Shown one piece after another: positions 35,165 to 44,531 of a stretch of 64,000 nt of DNA. The stretch spans positions 62,001-126,000 of the forward strand of contig CAVTJN010000019.1 of assembly GCA_963735055.1 (NCBI GenBank), read 5' to 3'. A program made the position numbers and the translations under genes. The notes under the pieces are model-generated. The model was not told the DNA's origin. It ran no database searches and saw only the letters and a list, made by a program, of their open reading frames with translations. The stretch comes from JBBITI01 sp963735055 (lineage in GTDB: Bacteria > Chloroflexota > Dehalococcoidia > Dehalococcoidales > UBA2162). The stretch's first letter is position 1; the number at the start of each line of letters is the position of its first letter.

Positions 35165-37795
35165 CTAGAGCAGCCGGCGTTCTCTGGCCATCGAGACCGC
35201 CTGGGTGCGGCTGGTGGCGCCAAGCTTCTCGAGGATGCGGTGGACGTGGGTCTTGGCCGTACTGAGACTGATCATCAGCTTGGCGGCGATCTGGCGGTCG
35301 GATAGCCCCGCCCCCATCAACCCCAGGACCTCCGTTTCCCGCTCGCTGAGGACCCCGGCCGCCGTCGTGGAAGACTTTCCTTCGCCGTTCCTTGTCTTGC
35401 GCCGGTGCTCTTCGGCTTCAAAAATGGTGAGCAGTTTGCGGGCGTAGTCCGGCTCAATGCCGGAACGGACCGCCTGTCTCAGCAGCGGAGCCAGCAGCCG
35501 GCCTTCATCCACGAAAGTGCGGACGAAACCCTCGGGTTCCCCCAGCTTAAGAGCCTCAGCGAGAAAGGCGAGTGCTTCGGCAGCGGTCTCCGCCGCCAGC
35601 GCCTGCTGGACACGTATCGTAATGACGTATCCTTGTGCAGACTGTCTGGCCTTTTCGTACAGCTCCCGCAATTGCTGTGACGCCTCAGTCATCATGCCCC
35701 GGGCAATCAGCAGGCGTGGAGGAATGTGTCTTACCTCGAAGATGAGACTTTCGCCTTGCCCGGAGAGCCGGCTACCCCAACTCCTGGCTGCGGCGATGTC
35801 GCCCGTGCGAATACTGAAGACCACGCGAGCCCATGCGTGGTAGGCACGCATCGCAGGCCTGATCGCGCTATGACCGGCCGCCCGGTCTGAATTCTCCATG
35901 GCCTCCACGGCTCCGTCCATATCTCCTGCCGCCATTCTGGTTAGGGCCAGGTGGTAGTAGTTGCTGACCTTGGGATGCGGATTTCCGAAAAGCTCGTTCA
36001 TTTCGCAGGCCATCTGGAAATTGCGGTCAGCCCCTTCCAGATCGTTTCGTTCGTAAAGGACCTCCCCCAGAGCATACAAGGCTACGGACGATGCCGGGGT
36101 CTTGCCCGCCAACTCGATCGCCTGCCGGGCGAGGTTGTCGGCCAGGCTCAAGTCACCTCGCATGAGTCGGACGCAGCAGGCCGTGTAGGCAAGTCCCCGA
36201 GAAGCGACCACATAGTCCTTTGCCTGCCGCCCGATCTCATAAGCGCGGGTCACGAACGAGAATGAACGATCGAATGCCCCTTCATCGTATGGGACCAGCC
36301 CCAGGATGTAGTTGGCCCTGGCCCGCATGGCGAGAGCGTCAGGCGGCAACAGAGCAAGAGCGCTTTCGGCCAGTTCAACGGCGCGGGCGTTGTCACCTCG
36401 TTGCCGGGCTAGATCGGCCTGGGAGACGGCGACTTCGCCTCTTAGCGCCGGGTCGGCTTCATCGGCTGTTTCTAGATAATTCAGAGCGGCCTCTGCCCTT
36501 TCCAGGTGACCGGCAAGCTGAAGCGCGTACGCATACTGGCGGTAGAGTAGAAGATTGGTGCGCAGCAACTCATCCGGTATTCGCCAAAGCCAGTTCAGGA
36601 GGGTCGATATCTCCCCCCTTTTGACTAATTCTGCACTGGCACCATGAATCAAACTGACGGCCTGCTCCCAATCCTGGGCCTCCAGGGCGTGATGAATAGC
36701 ATCATGACTCCAACCGTTGTCCTCGTACCACTCACTTGCCAATCGGTGAAGCTGCTTCACACGGGCCGCATCAGAAACCACCTCCAATTGGTGACGCAAG
36801 AGATCGCCAAAAAGATGGTGATAGCGGTACCAGCGCCGCGACTCATCCAAAGGGACGACGAATCCCTCGAGGAGAGACTCCAGTGTGGTGAGCATATCCT
36901 GGCTCACAGTGAGTCCCGTCACCGTGTCGCACAGGGGGGCCGTCAGCTTTTCCAGGATACTTGTCGTCAGTAGGAATTCCCGCACTACGGTGGACTGCTG
37001 CTTGAGAACCTCTTCCACCAGATAGTCCATAACGTAGCGCTGGCTGCCGGTGAAACTGGCCAGCAGGTTCCGGACGTCTTTCTGCCCGCGCATCGAAAGC
37101 GCCGCCATCTTGAGGCCAACCGCCCAGCCCTCGGTGCGGGCATTGAGCGAGCCGACGTCTTCGGTAGACAGCGGCGTCTGCAGCATGGGATTCACGAGCC
37201 GAGCAGCCTCGTCCAAGGTAAAGCGCAGGTCGTCGGCGCCCACCTCCTGCATAAACCCCCGGGCGCGTAGACGAGCCAGGGGCAGCGGTGGGTCGAAGCG
37301 CGTGGCCAGAACCAGGTGCATGTGCGGGGGCAGATGGTCGAGCAAGAACGCCACCCCGCTGTGCACGGCTTCGGAACTGATCAGGTGGTAGTCGTCGAGG
37401 ACCACGGCGAAGTCATCAGGTACGTTCGATACGTCATTAATCAGGACGGTGAGCACCGACTCGGTGGGGTATGTCTGCGCCGAATGCAGCATCGTTGAGG
37501 CAGCGTCCCCGCCGGCGGGTCGGATTGTTTTGAGAGCGGCGATGAAATAGTCCCAGAAGCGGATCGGATCGTTGTCGCCGCCATCGAGAGAGACCCAGGC
37601 GGCGGGCATCTGCTCTTTGCGCTGGCGCGCCCACTGGCTCACGACCGTGGTTTTGCCGAATCCGGCAGGGGCAGAGACAAGGGTCACACCGCTCTCGGCG
37701 GCATTCTGCAATCGTTCCATCAAACGTGGCCGGGCGATGAGCCCCGGCCGGGGTTGGGGAACAAAGAGCTTGGTCGCCAGCAGCGGCGTGTCCAT
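35165..37795 (-). CDS. MalT-like LuxR-family transcriptional regulator 1
   Basis: An 876-residue STAND-type ATPase regulator. N-terminal TKLFVPQPRPGL and ARPRLMERL precede Walker A SAPAGFGKTTVVSQW; Walker B-like VVLDDYHLI follows. The middle is a long TPR-like helical array, and the C-terminus is a LuxR helix-turn-helix (LSERETEVLGLMGAGLSDRQ, then KTHVHRILEKLGA). Such proteins bind an inducer, oligomerise with ATP and activate transcription. It is a paralogue of the gene at 55565-58195, with the same length and near-identical C-terminal HTH. The divergent or downstream target is not evident; a peptide ABC importer lies upstream on the same strand. Confidence 0.93.
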   Translation of the reverse strand: MDTPLLATKLFVPQPRPGLIARPRLMERLQNAAESGVTLVSAPAGFGKTTVVSQWARQRKEQMPAAWVSLDGGDNDPIRFWDYFIAALKTIRPAGGDAASTMLHSAQTYPTESVLTVLINDVSNVPDDFAVVLDDYHLISSEAVHSGVAFLLDHLPPHMHLVLATRFDPPLPLARLRARGFMQEVGADDLRFTLDEAARLVNPMLQTPLSTEDVGSLNARTEGWAVGLKMAALSMRGQKDVRNLLASFTGSQRYVMDYLVEEVLKQQSTVVREFLLTTSILEKLTAPLCDTVTGLTVSQDMLTTLESLLEGFVVPLDESRRWYRYHHLFGDLLRHQLEVVSDAARVKQLHRLASEWYEDNGWSHDAIHHALEAQDWEQAVSLIHGASAELVKRGEISTLLNWLWRIPDELLRTNLLLYRQYAYALQLAGHLERAEAALNYLETADEADPALRGEVAVSQADLARQRGDNARAVELAESALALLPPDALAMRARANYILGLVPYDEGAFDRSFSFVTRAYEIGRQAKDYVVASRGLAYTACCVRLMRGDLSLADNLARQAIELAGKTPASSVALYALGEVLYERNDLEGADRNFQMACEMNELFGNPHPKVSNYYHLALTRMAAGDMDGAVEAMENSDRAAGHSAIRPAMRAYHAWARVVFSIRTGDIAAARSWGSRLSGQGESLIFEVRHIPPRLLIARGMMTEASQQLRELYEKARQSAQGYVITIRVQQALAAETAAEALAFLAEALKLGEPEGFVRTFVDEGRLLAPLLRQAVRSGIEPDYARKLLTIFEAEEHRRKTRNGEGKSSTTAAGVLSERETEVLGLMGAGLSDRQIAAKLMISLSTAKTHVHRILEKLGATSRTQAVSMARERRLL

Positions 37796-37930
37796 TTCGC
37801 CCTCCCCATCACTTGGAGCACAACTCCGATTCGAGAATAGGTGAAGATTGCTGAGGCCCGCATTGTACCACAGCGCCCGACGTTCGACCTCTCGAAGCGG
37901 GACTTCTCGTGGTCGTTACGCCCGGAAGCC

Positions 37931-38930
37931 CTAGGAGTTCGGGACCAGCTTCTTTTTCCCGGCCTTGGTCCGGCCGTACCGTCCGAGGCCACCCCTCAGC
38001 CTAGGGTCGAGAATGTCCCGCAAGCCATCGCCCAGCATGTTCATGCCGTAGACAACGAGCGCCAGGGCCAGGCCGGGCCAGATCGCCATCCAGGGAGCCT
38101 GCAACATGTAGCTTCGGGCCGGGCCGCTGAGCATGCCGCCCCAGCTCGGCATCGGCGGCGGGATACCGTAGCCCAGGAAGCTCAACGTGGCTTCGGCCAG
38201 GATGGCGCTGCCCATGCTCCACGTGAAACCGATGATCACCACGGGCATCACGTTGGGCAAAATGTGCTTCAGCATTGTGTGCCGGTCGGGCGAGCCGACG
38301 GCCCGGGCGGCGTCCACATAGACGTTCTGCTTGACACCGATTACTGCGCTGCGTATCACCCGGTTGCCGGCGCCAATGCCGCCAAGGATGCCCAGCAGCA
38401 GGATGACCTGGGTGAGGCCCGGGCCGGTGATGGCGACGACCGTCAACATTATGACCAGGCCAGGGAAAGACATGACGACGTCCACGAAACGCTGCACGAT
38501 CATGTCCGCCTTCCCGCCCAGATAGGCGGCGGCGCCGCCGATGACCAGGTTCAAGACCGTCTGAATGGCAGGCACCGCCAGACCGACGATCATTGAGATC
38601 TGGGCGCCGTAGATGATGCGGCTCAGCAAGTCGCGGCCAAGGTTGTCCGTGCCGAGCAGGTACTTGATGGAGGGGCCCTGAAGACGGGCGCCCCAGTCTT
38701 GGGCGTTCGAGCCGTAGGGGGCCAGCAAATGGGTGCTCTCCCCACCAAAGGCGTCGGCAAAGGGCGGCCAGCCGGCGAAAATGCCCGCCACGAACATGAC
38801 CAGGACGATCGCCCCCCCGAAGGTGGCGAGCGGCTTCTCCTTGATGAGACGGCCGACGACTTCAACGAGAAAGGGAGGGTGCTTCTCTCCCTGCCGCCGC
38901 GGCGGCCGGCGTAGTCTGACTCTGTGCCAT
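37931..38930 (-). CDS. Peptide/nickel-type ABC importer permease (OppC/DppC-like), frame broken once
   Basis: Inner-membrane permease of a family 5 (oligopeptide-type) importer. The core (LGTDNLGRDLLSRIIYG, VDAARAVGSPDRHTMLKHIL as EAA loop, TLSFLGYGIPPP, LRDILDPRLRG) is intact. The conserved N-terminus begins at the ATG at 38930 (MAQSQTTPAAAAAG) and hits a stop after 22 codons; one surplus base near 38870 joins it to VEVVGRLIKEKPLATFGGAIV and the first membrane helix, which is otherwise missing from the internal start at 38797. Follows oppB after 15 bases. Confidence 0.87.
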
Positions 38931-38945
38931 GGTCTCTCCTTTGGT

Positions 38946-39908
38946 CTACTGGCGCTGTACGCGGGGATCGAGCCAGCCGTAGGCCAGGTCCACCACGAGG
39001 TTGCTGACGAGCACCAGGGTAGCGATCACCAGGTTGATTCCGCAAATGATCGGGTAGTCCCGCCGCCCGACGGCGTCGAGCAGGTACCGCCCCACCCCGG
39101 GCAAAGAGAATATCTGCTCGAAAATAACGTCGCCCGCGATCAGCATGGGGAGCGACATGCCAATTACCGTGACCACCGGCAGCATGGCGTTCTTCAGGGC
39201 ATGGCGCATGATGACCACCCGTTCGTTGAGGCCTTTGGCCCAAGCCGTCCGGATGTAGTCCTGCCGCAGCACTTCCAGCATCATAGTACGCATCAGCCTC
39301 ATGGTACCGCCCGAGAAGCTCGCCCCCATGATAATGCCGGGTACGCCGAACTGGACGATGTTCCCGACGGGGTCCTTATTGAATGGGATAACCTTCAGGG
39401 CGGGTGACCAGTCCCACCATATTGAGGGATAGACGACGGCAATCGTGGCCAGCCAGAAGCCGGGCAGCGAAATGCACAGGATGGCAAACGTGCGGCCGGT
39501 GTAGTCTCCCAGCGTGTCCTGCCGGATCGCCGAGTAGATGCCGATGGGCAGGGCGATGAGTAGACCGGTAACCAGCGCCCAGACGCCCAGTTCGATCGAC
39601 ACCGGCGCCTTGTTCACGATCTCCTCGGTGATGGAGCGGTTGCTCCACAGCGAGGTTCCCAGGTCACCCCGGGCGGCGTCGGTGACCCACTTCCAGTACT
39701 GGACATGAATCGGCTTGTCCAGCCCCATGACGCGCCGGAGGTACTCCTTATCGATCGGCTGGCCCTGTGCGGACTGCTGCGACATCTGCGCTGCCATGAG
39801 TTCGACGACGTCGCCCGGGATGAAACGGACGGTGAGGAAGACCAGCATGCTCACCACCACCAGCGTCGGAATGAGCAACAGAAGCCTGCGGATCATGAAC
39901 TCACGCAC
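38946..39908 (-). CDS. Peptide/nickel-type ABC importer permease (OppB/DppB-like)
   Basis: A 320-residue permease with six membrane helices: N-terminal MIRRLLLLIPTLVVVSMLVF, FIPGDVVELMA, LGLDKP-type MGLDKPIHVQYWKW, and the EAA loop YIRTAWAKGLNERVVIMRHA. Partner of the downstream oppC and of the upstream binding protein. No ATPase subunit genes follow in this window, so the transporter may borrow ATPases coded elsewhere. Confidence 0.92.
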   Translation of the reverse strand: MREFMIRRLLLLIPTLVVVSMLVFLTVRFIPGDVVELMAAQMSQQSAQGQPIDKEYLRRVMGLDKPIHVQYWKWVTDAARGDLGTSLWSNRSITEEIVNKAPVSIELGVWALVTGLLIALPIGIYSAIRQDTLGDYTGRTFAILCISLPGFWLATIAVVYPSIWWDWSPALKVIPFNKDPVGNIVQFGVPGIIMGASFSGGTMRLMRTMMLEVLRQDYIRTAWAKGLNERVVIMRHALKNAMLPVVTVIGMSLPMLIAGDVIFEQIFSLPGVGRYLLDAVGRRDYPIICGINLVIATLVLVSNLVVDLAYGWLDPRVQRQ

Positions 39909-40048
39909 GATATAACCCCTCGGAGTCAGTCCGGCTCCAACCTGGAATCAACGCGGCCAGTCTATACCGCATTCGCGAACCCTGTCAAGGAAACGGACTG
40001 ACTCATAGTAAGCGTCACCCACATCCTCCACGTCCCGTGGATACGAAG

Positions 40049-40079
40049 GGGAGCGGCGCCGCCAGACGGCGCCGCTCCC
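40049..40079 (-). terminator. GC-rich hairpin between binding protein and permease genes
   Basis: Perfect 13-bp stem, GGGAGCGGCGCCG (40049-40061) with CGGCGCCGCTCCC (40067-40079), loop CCAGA. It lies 25 bases after the binding-protein stop, inside the operon. Probably a processing or partial-termination signal that keeps binding-protein mRNA in excess over permease mRNA. Confidence 0.7.
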
Positions 40080-40103
40080 GCTAATACATTGATCGTGTCT
40101 AGT

Positions 40104-41885
40104 CTACTTGCCCAGTGAGGTCTTGAGTTTCTGGTCGATCCAGAAGTACTGAAGGAAGGCGCTGTTGGCCTCGCCGTGGGAGTTCTTCAGCCACGGCCAC
40201 CAGAAGTTGTACTGGTATGGCTCCGGCGCCGGGATGTACCAGGCCTGCTCCAAGACGTAGGGCGTCATGTCACGGATGACCTTGGTCGCCTTCGCCGGGT
40301 CGGTGAACGAGCTCGCGGTGACCTGTTCATAGTATTTCTGGAGGGTCGGCTCGGAACCGGCCGGCCAGTTGACGTTGCTGGAGTTGGCGAAGTTGCCCTC
40401 GGCATAGTTGCTGAAGTAGTAGATCACCGGGAAGATGGAATAACACTGGCTTAAGATCATGTCCTGGTTCTGGTGGCCCATCAGGGTGGCGAACCAGACG
40501 CCGATTTCCTTCGGCTGGATATCCAGCGTCACGCCGACCTTGCCCCACATGGCCTTGAAGGCCGACAGCAGGTCCACGGTGGCGGGATCGCTGGAGCAGG
40601 CGATCTGGGACTTGAAACCGTTGGGGTAGCCGGCATCCGCCAGCAGTTGTTTGGCCTTGTCCGGGTTGTATTTATAGAGGTCCTGGACGTTTGCCGGCAG
40701 CTCTTCCATGTTCATGTGAGCCGCCTTAAACGACTTGTTAACCGGGTAAGAATCGATCTCGGCGTCACCACCCAGGACGGTCACCAGGCCCTTGAAATCG
40801 GTGGCGTACATGAGCGCCTGGCGCACCCTCTTGTCCTTGTAGGGCAGATCTTGCTTGTCGAGCCTCATCCCGACCACGTTGATGTTGAAACCGTCCAGGA
40901 ACTTGACCGACTTCAGATCGGGGGTGGTCTGCGTGAGGCTCTTAGCGGTGTCAGCCGTGAGCCCGGTGATCCGGTCGGCCTTGCCGGTGCGCACTGCCGC
41001 CAGCCGGGCCGACAGGTCGGGCAGGATATACATCGTGACCTCGTCGGCGTAGGGCAGCTTGTTCCCCTTGCCCGGCCCCACCGGGTCCTTCTGCCAGTAA
41101 TTCGGGTTCTTGGTCAGGGTGACCGTGCTCCCCGACACGAAGTCGGTGAGCATCCAGGCGCCGGTGCCGACGTTGTTCTTCCAGTCCTTTAGATCGCCGT
41201 ACTTGTCCCACAGCTCCGGCGGGAAGACGAAGTGATAGCCGCCGCCGTGCACCAGCCAGTGCCAGGCCCGAAATTCGTCTGCCACAGCGGCGGTGATGTC
41301 GAACGTGACTTCCCACGGGCCGGTCTTGGTCACCTTGATCTTGTCGGGCAACCAATTGTAGTTGTTCCAGAAGAAGGAATTCGGGTGGTTGATAAACTTG
41401 TTCATGTTGGTGACCAGGTCGTCGGCAGTCATCTCGCGGCCGTTGACCAGGACGCTGGCCGGGGACTTCGGATTGAGGCCGTAGTGGATCCCCTGGCGGA
41501 CTTTAAAGACCATGACGCCCGGCTTCGGGTAGGTCACGCTCTCGGTCAGGTAGGGCATGAAGTCTTCAAGGCTTGATCCGGCGTTGATCCAGTCGGTCTG
41601 GCCGGTGCCGGAGAGGCCGCGGGTCCAGTCGAACTGGACCCACTGCTCGTTGGTGGTCCAGGCGACCGCCGGTCCGATAAGCTGGCCGCTGGTCACCGGC
41701 TCGAAGTTGGTGACGTCGTTGTTGAGTAGTATGTTGATGGTGCCGCCGTATTGCGGCTTGTCCGACCCTGCGCCGGTCGGGGGTGTGGTCGTGGTCGCTC
41801 CGCCTCCACCATTGCCGCAAGCGGCAAGCACGGACACGAGAGCGAGCATGGTGACGAGGACTAACCAGAGTCTCTTTCCCTTCAC
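40104..41885 (-). CDS. Extracellular solute-binding protein, family 5 (peptide/nickel type)
   Basis: A 593-residue lipoprotein that delivers substrate to the OppBC permease. Signal peptide with lipobox SVLAACG, a Gly/Thr linker, then the SBP_bac_5 domain: PQYGGTINILLNND, YGLNPKSPASVLVNGREMTA, VRQALMYATDFKGLV and the GFKSQIACSSDP segment. Substrates of the family include oligopeptides, nickel chelates and sugars; the specificity cannot be told. First gene of the importer operon. Confidence 0.92.
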   Translation of the reverse strand: MKGKRLWLVLVTMLALVSVLAACGNGGGGATTTTPPTGAGSDKPQYGGTINILLNNDVTNFEPVTSGQLIGPAVAWTTNEQWVQFDWTRGLSGTGQTDWINAGSSLEDFMPYLTESVTYPKPGVMVFKVRQGIHYGLNPKSPASVLVNGREMTADDLVTNMNKFINHPNSFFWNNYNWLPDKIKVTKTGPWEVTFDITAAVADEFRAWHWLVHGGGYHFVFPPELWDKYGDLKDWKNNVGTGAWMLTDFVSGSTVTLTKNPNYWQKDPVGPGKGNKLPYADEVTMYILPDLSARLAAVRTGKADRITGLTADTAKSLTQTTPDLKSVKFLDGFNINVVGMRLDKQDLPYKDKRVRQALMYATDFKGLVTVLGGDAEIDSYPVNKSFKAAHMNMEELPANVQDLYKYNPDKAKQLLADAGYPNGFKSQIACSSDPATVDLLSAFKAMWGKVGVTLDIQPKEIGVWFATLMGHQNQDMILSQCYSIFPVIYYFSNYAEGNFANSSNVNWPAGSEPTLQKYYEQVTASSFTDPAKATKVIRDMTPYVLEQAWYIPAPEPYQYNFWWPWLKNSHGEANSAFLQYFWIDQKLKTSLGK

Positions 41886-42767
41886 AGTTCCTCCTTTTCC
41901 TTATGTTGAAGCGAGACAGCCGGACCATCTCTACTTGGGTTCCCGTCGCGGTCCCGCTGATACCATGGTTGGTGCCGGCCGCCGGCGGTCGCGCCGTTAG
42001 CCCGGCTCGCAGATGGGAAATGCCGGGGGGTGGTATGGTCGCGCCTGCCGAAGGTGGTGCCGGGGATGTGTGATAAGTGGTTGCCGCAGAGTCGATCGTC
42101 TATCCCGGCTGGGAATAACGCGCCGGCGCCCGTACGGCCACGGCGCGTCGCTGGACGACCGGTAACATGTCCCTTTTCGATGTCCGTCCCCCTCGTTGCA
42201 GGTTCCCCGGTCCTTCTCTCTGGATGTTCACTCCAGAGCGCCGCCCCTACCCCCCAAGAAGGACTTCGCCAGATCTCTCGTTTCAGGGCCCACGGCGAAG
42301 TACCGAATCAGTCAACGATCGCCTTCTCCAGAAGCTGGCCGTTCCGGGTACAAGTGAACCGCCGCCACTGGTTGGTGACCCCCGGGAAGACCCCACGCCT
42401 GCACGTTAAGTTCTGGTACGACGAGGTTGGTTAACTGGCTGAGGATAATAGCACCGCGGGGCCGCGCTGTCAATAACCGCAAGCGTCCCCGTTGACCCTC
42501 CCCGAACCGGACGTTCCTGGAAAGCCGGGGTGGAGACGAAGGTACACGTGGCCTGCGTCATCTCGACCAGTATCATTGAGGTTAGAAACTCGCAAGCATG
42601 TCATGCGCACTCTTGGTAACCCCTATCACTGAACACGTTACATTCCGACCGCGCAGCCACACCTGTACCCGTTCTGGTGGCCGGGGATCAGGAACTACTG
42701 CGGCTGAGGAGAAGGTCCGTATCATTGGCTTAACGAAATCCTAACAATGGGGGGCTACAATGTTCCC
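41886..42767. other. Long intergenic region without a recognised gene
   Basis: About 880 bases. An open frame at 42030-42434 (plus) has low-complexity, Arg/Pro-rich composition in its first half and no recognisable family. I saw no tRNA, transposase or repeat. A TACAAT box at 42756-42761 just before the next ATG may give a near-leaderless transcript for the DUF5666 gene. Confidence 0.35.
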
Positions 42768-43550
42768 ATGAAGACTCTCAGTATCGACCACCAAACGACC
42801 AAGACAGCCTGTGAACGGCGAGTCCTCTTGTTGGCCACGGTCGGCGTGGTGGCAGTTCTTACGGTGGCTCTGGCGTCTTGCTCATCTGCATCAACAGCCA
42901 CGTCGCCTCAGTCCGCGCCGGCAGCCGCTCAGACTGCCCCAATCCCATCCAACCAGCCTTCATCCTCTGACGGTCCAGGTCGTTTCAGGCCGGGAGCCAG
43001 TGGCACCATTGTCCAAGTCTCTGGTTCCACAATTACCGTAAATGGTCAGAGCGGGCAGGTTACTGTGAACGTACCGGCCAACGCCGTAATCTCTAAGACA
43101 GTCTCAGCTACCGCATCCGACCTTGAAGTTGGCCAGACCGTATCGGTGGTCGGAACTGCTGATGCGAACGGTGTCATCGCGGCCAGCCAAATCTCGGTTC
43201 GTGCTGACAATGCGGGATTGCCATCGTTCACCCCGCCGGCGGGAGTAAATCCCAGCCCGACAGCAACTCGACCGAGCGGCACACCCCCCGGTGGATTCCG
43301 AGGTGGCAACGCGGCCGTTGGTACGATCGCTGCGCTAAATGGCAACACCATCACAATCACCAACACGCAGTTGCAGAAGACGACCTTGACAATCGGACCT
43401 AATACCGCGATCGATCAGGTGGTTAGTGGCAGCCAGTCAGACCTTAAGGTCGGGGAGTTCGTGTCGGCGATAGGAAACACAGACCAAGACGGTAGCGTCC
43501 AGGCTACTTTCATCACGATCGGTCAGAGTGGCCCCGCGGCAAACCCCTAG
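42768..43550 (+). CDS. DUF5666 lipoprotein with two repeats
   Basis: A protein of about 260 residues with an N-terminal membrane/lipoprotein signal (VLLLATVGVVAVLTVALASC), a Ser/Ala/Pro-rich linker and two DUF5666-like beta domains: GTIVQVSGSTITVNGQSG...LEVGQTVSVVG and GTIAALNGNTITITNTQ...LKVGEFVSAIG, separated by a Pro-rich linker. Predicted extracytoplasmic; function unknown. ATG at 42768 used; an in-frame ATG at 42747 is upstream of a TACAAT box. Confidence 0.8.
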   Translation: MKTLSIDHQTTKTACERRVLLLATVGVVAVLTVALASCSSASTATSPQSAPAAAQTAPIPSNQPSSSDGPGRFRPGASGTIVQVSGSTITVNGQSGQVTVNVPANAVISKTVSATASDLEVGQTVSVVGTADANGVIAASQISVRADNAGLPSFTPPAGVNPSPTATRPSGTPPGGFRGGNAAVGTIAALNGNTITITNTQLQKTTLTIGPNTAIDQVVSGSQSDLKVGEFVSAIGNTDQDGSVQATFITIGQSGPAANP

Positions 43551-43593
43551 CGTTTCGCGGAGCTGCGAGCACAGATGCTTCCTTGGGTTCTTT

Positions 43594-43657
43594 GTTAGAG
43601 AACACGCTGTAGCTACTTGCTCCGGGTTAGAGAACACGCTGTAGCTATTTGCTCCGG
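43594..43657. repeat. Tandem direct repeat, 2 x 32 bp
   Basis: Two adjacent 32-base units, 43594-43625 and 43626-43657, each beginning GTTAGAGAACACGCTG and ending TTGCTCCGG, differing at one position (C/T). They lie 43 bases after the DUF5666 stop. Confidence 0.9.
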
Positions 43658-43908
43658 CGCTGGCCGGCTTTATGGTTCAGGCCATTGACTTTCAATCAGT
43701 CTACTTCGTCATGACCTTAATATATCTGAGTTCGGTCGTCTTCTTCTTGTTACTGCCTTAAACCGGAACCCCCGTCAGCCACGGCCTCAGCGCTTTCAAG
43801 GGCATAAATGAGGGAATGGACCACGTGCGGCGGGACCGCGTAATCCTTGGGTTACTGATGATGAGCTTAATGATACCCTCAGGATCGGGGTTGTTGACGC
43901 CCGGTCGG

Positions 43909-43945
43909 ATATAGTATAGTCTATATACTGTCTATATAGTATAGG
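43909..43945 (+). promoter_or_regulatory. Promoter/operator region of the marR-MATE unit
   Basis: An AT-rich block in otherwise GC-rich DNA made of overlapping TATAGTATAG, TCTATATA (twice, 11 bases apart) and CTATATAGTATAG, forming interleaved direct and inverted repeats. A TTGACG at 43894-43899 with TATAGT at 43915-43920 (15-base spacing) may be the promoter. The block ends 9 bases before the marR start, as expected for an autoregulatory MarR operator. Confidence 0.55.
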
Positions 43946-43954
43946 ATACTCAGG

Positions 43955-44437
43955 ATGACTCAGTTGCGTCGCGCAATCCTGGAAAGGGTCTCCATGGATC
44001 TGATGTCAATCCCGCCGCTGGTATTCCGGGCGGTACGCAAGAGGATCACTCGGACCACGCTCGTCGAAATGGACATCAATATCACGCCTCATCACTTCGA
44101 GATCATCCGGCTGCTCGAAGAAGAAGGCACATTGCACCCTTCCGAGATCGGAGCCCGACTGCAGATCGCCAAGGCTCAGATGACCAAGCTCATCGATCGG
44201 CTCGTTGCGCTGAACATTGTCCGGTGCGAGATAGACCGGACAGACCGACGGACCCACGACATAGCTCTTACGGCGACGGCGAGAGCGATGCTGCGGCGGC
44301 ACAAGAAGAAGACCATCAGCGCCGTGCGTGAGATGATGTCGAGTCTGAGCGACGAAGAACTGGAGGACCTGTCGCGCTGCCTCAGGAAAATCCGGGACGT
44401 CCTCCTGACGAACGCCGGTGACGACGCGTCGAGCTAG
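43955..44437 (+). CDS. MarR-family transcriptional regulator
   Basis: A 160-residue winged-helix dimeric regulator: TPHHFEIIRLLEEEGTLHPS, IGARLQIAKAQMTKLIDRLV as recognition helix region, wing RTDRRTHDIALTATA, then C-terminal dimerisation helix LSDEELEDLSRCLRKIRDVL. It is followed 94 bases later by a MATE efflux gene, so it probably represses its own operon and the pump until a ligand binds. Confidence 0.93.
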   Translation: MTQLRRAILERVSMDLMSIPPLVFRAVRKRITRTTLVEMDINITPHHFEIIRLLEEEGTLHPSEIGARLQIAKAQMTKLIDRLVALNIVRCEIDRTDRRTHDIALTATARAMLRRHKKKTISAVREMMSSLSDEELEDLSRCLRKIRDVLLTNAGDDASS

Positions 44438-44531
44438 TCTGCTGGCATTCGGGAATAGCCGTCAGGATGCATGTGTGGAGTGGGCCGTGGTCTAGCGATG
44501 GCGTGTGATTGAGCGCGAGAGAGCGAGAGTA

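Noticed and set aside
42030..42434. 134-codon open frame in the long intergenic region
   Set aside because: No ribosome binding site, no recognisable domain, composition typical of chance open frames in GC-rich DNA.
43594..43657. CRISPR-like array
   Set aside because: The two 32-base repeats are directly adjacent with no spacer, and there are no cas genes in the window.
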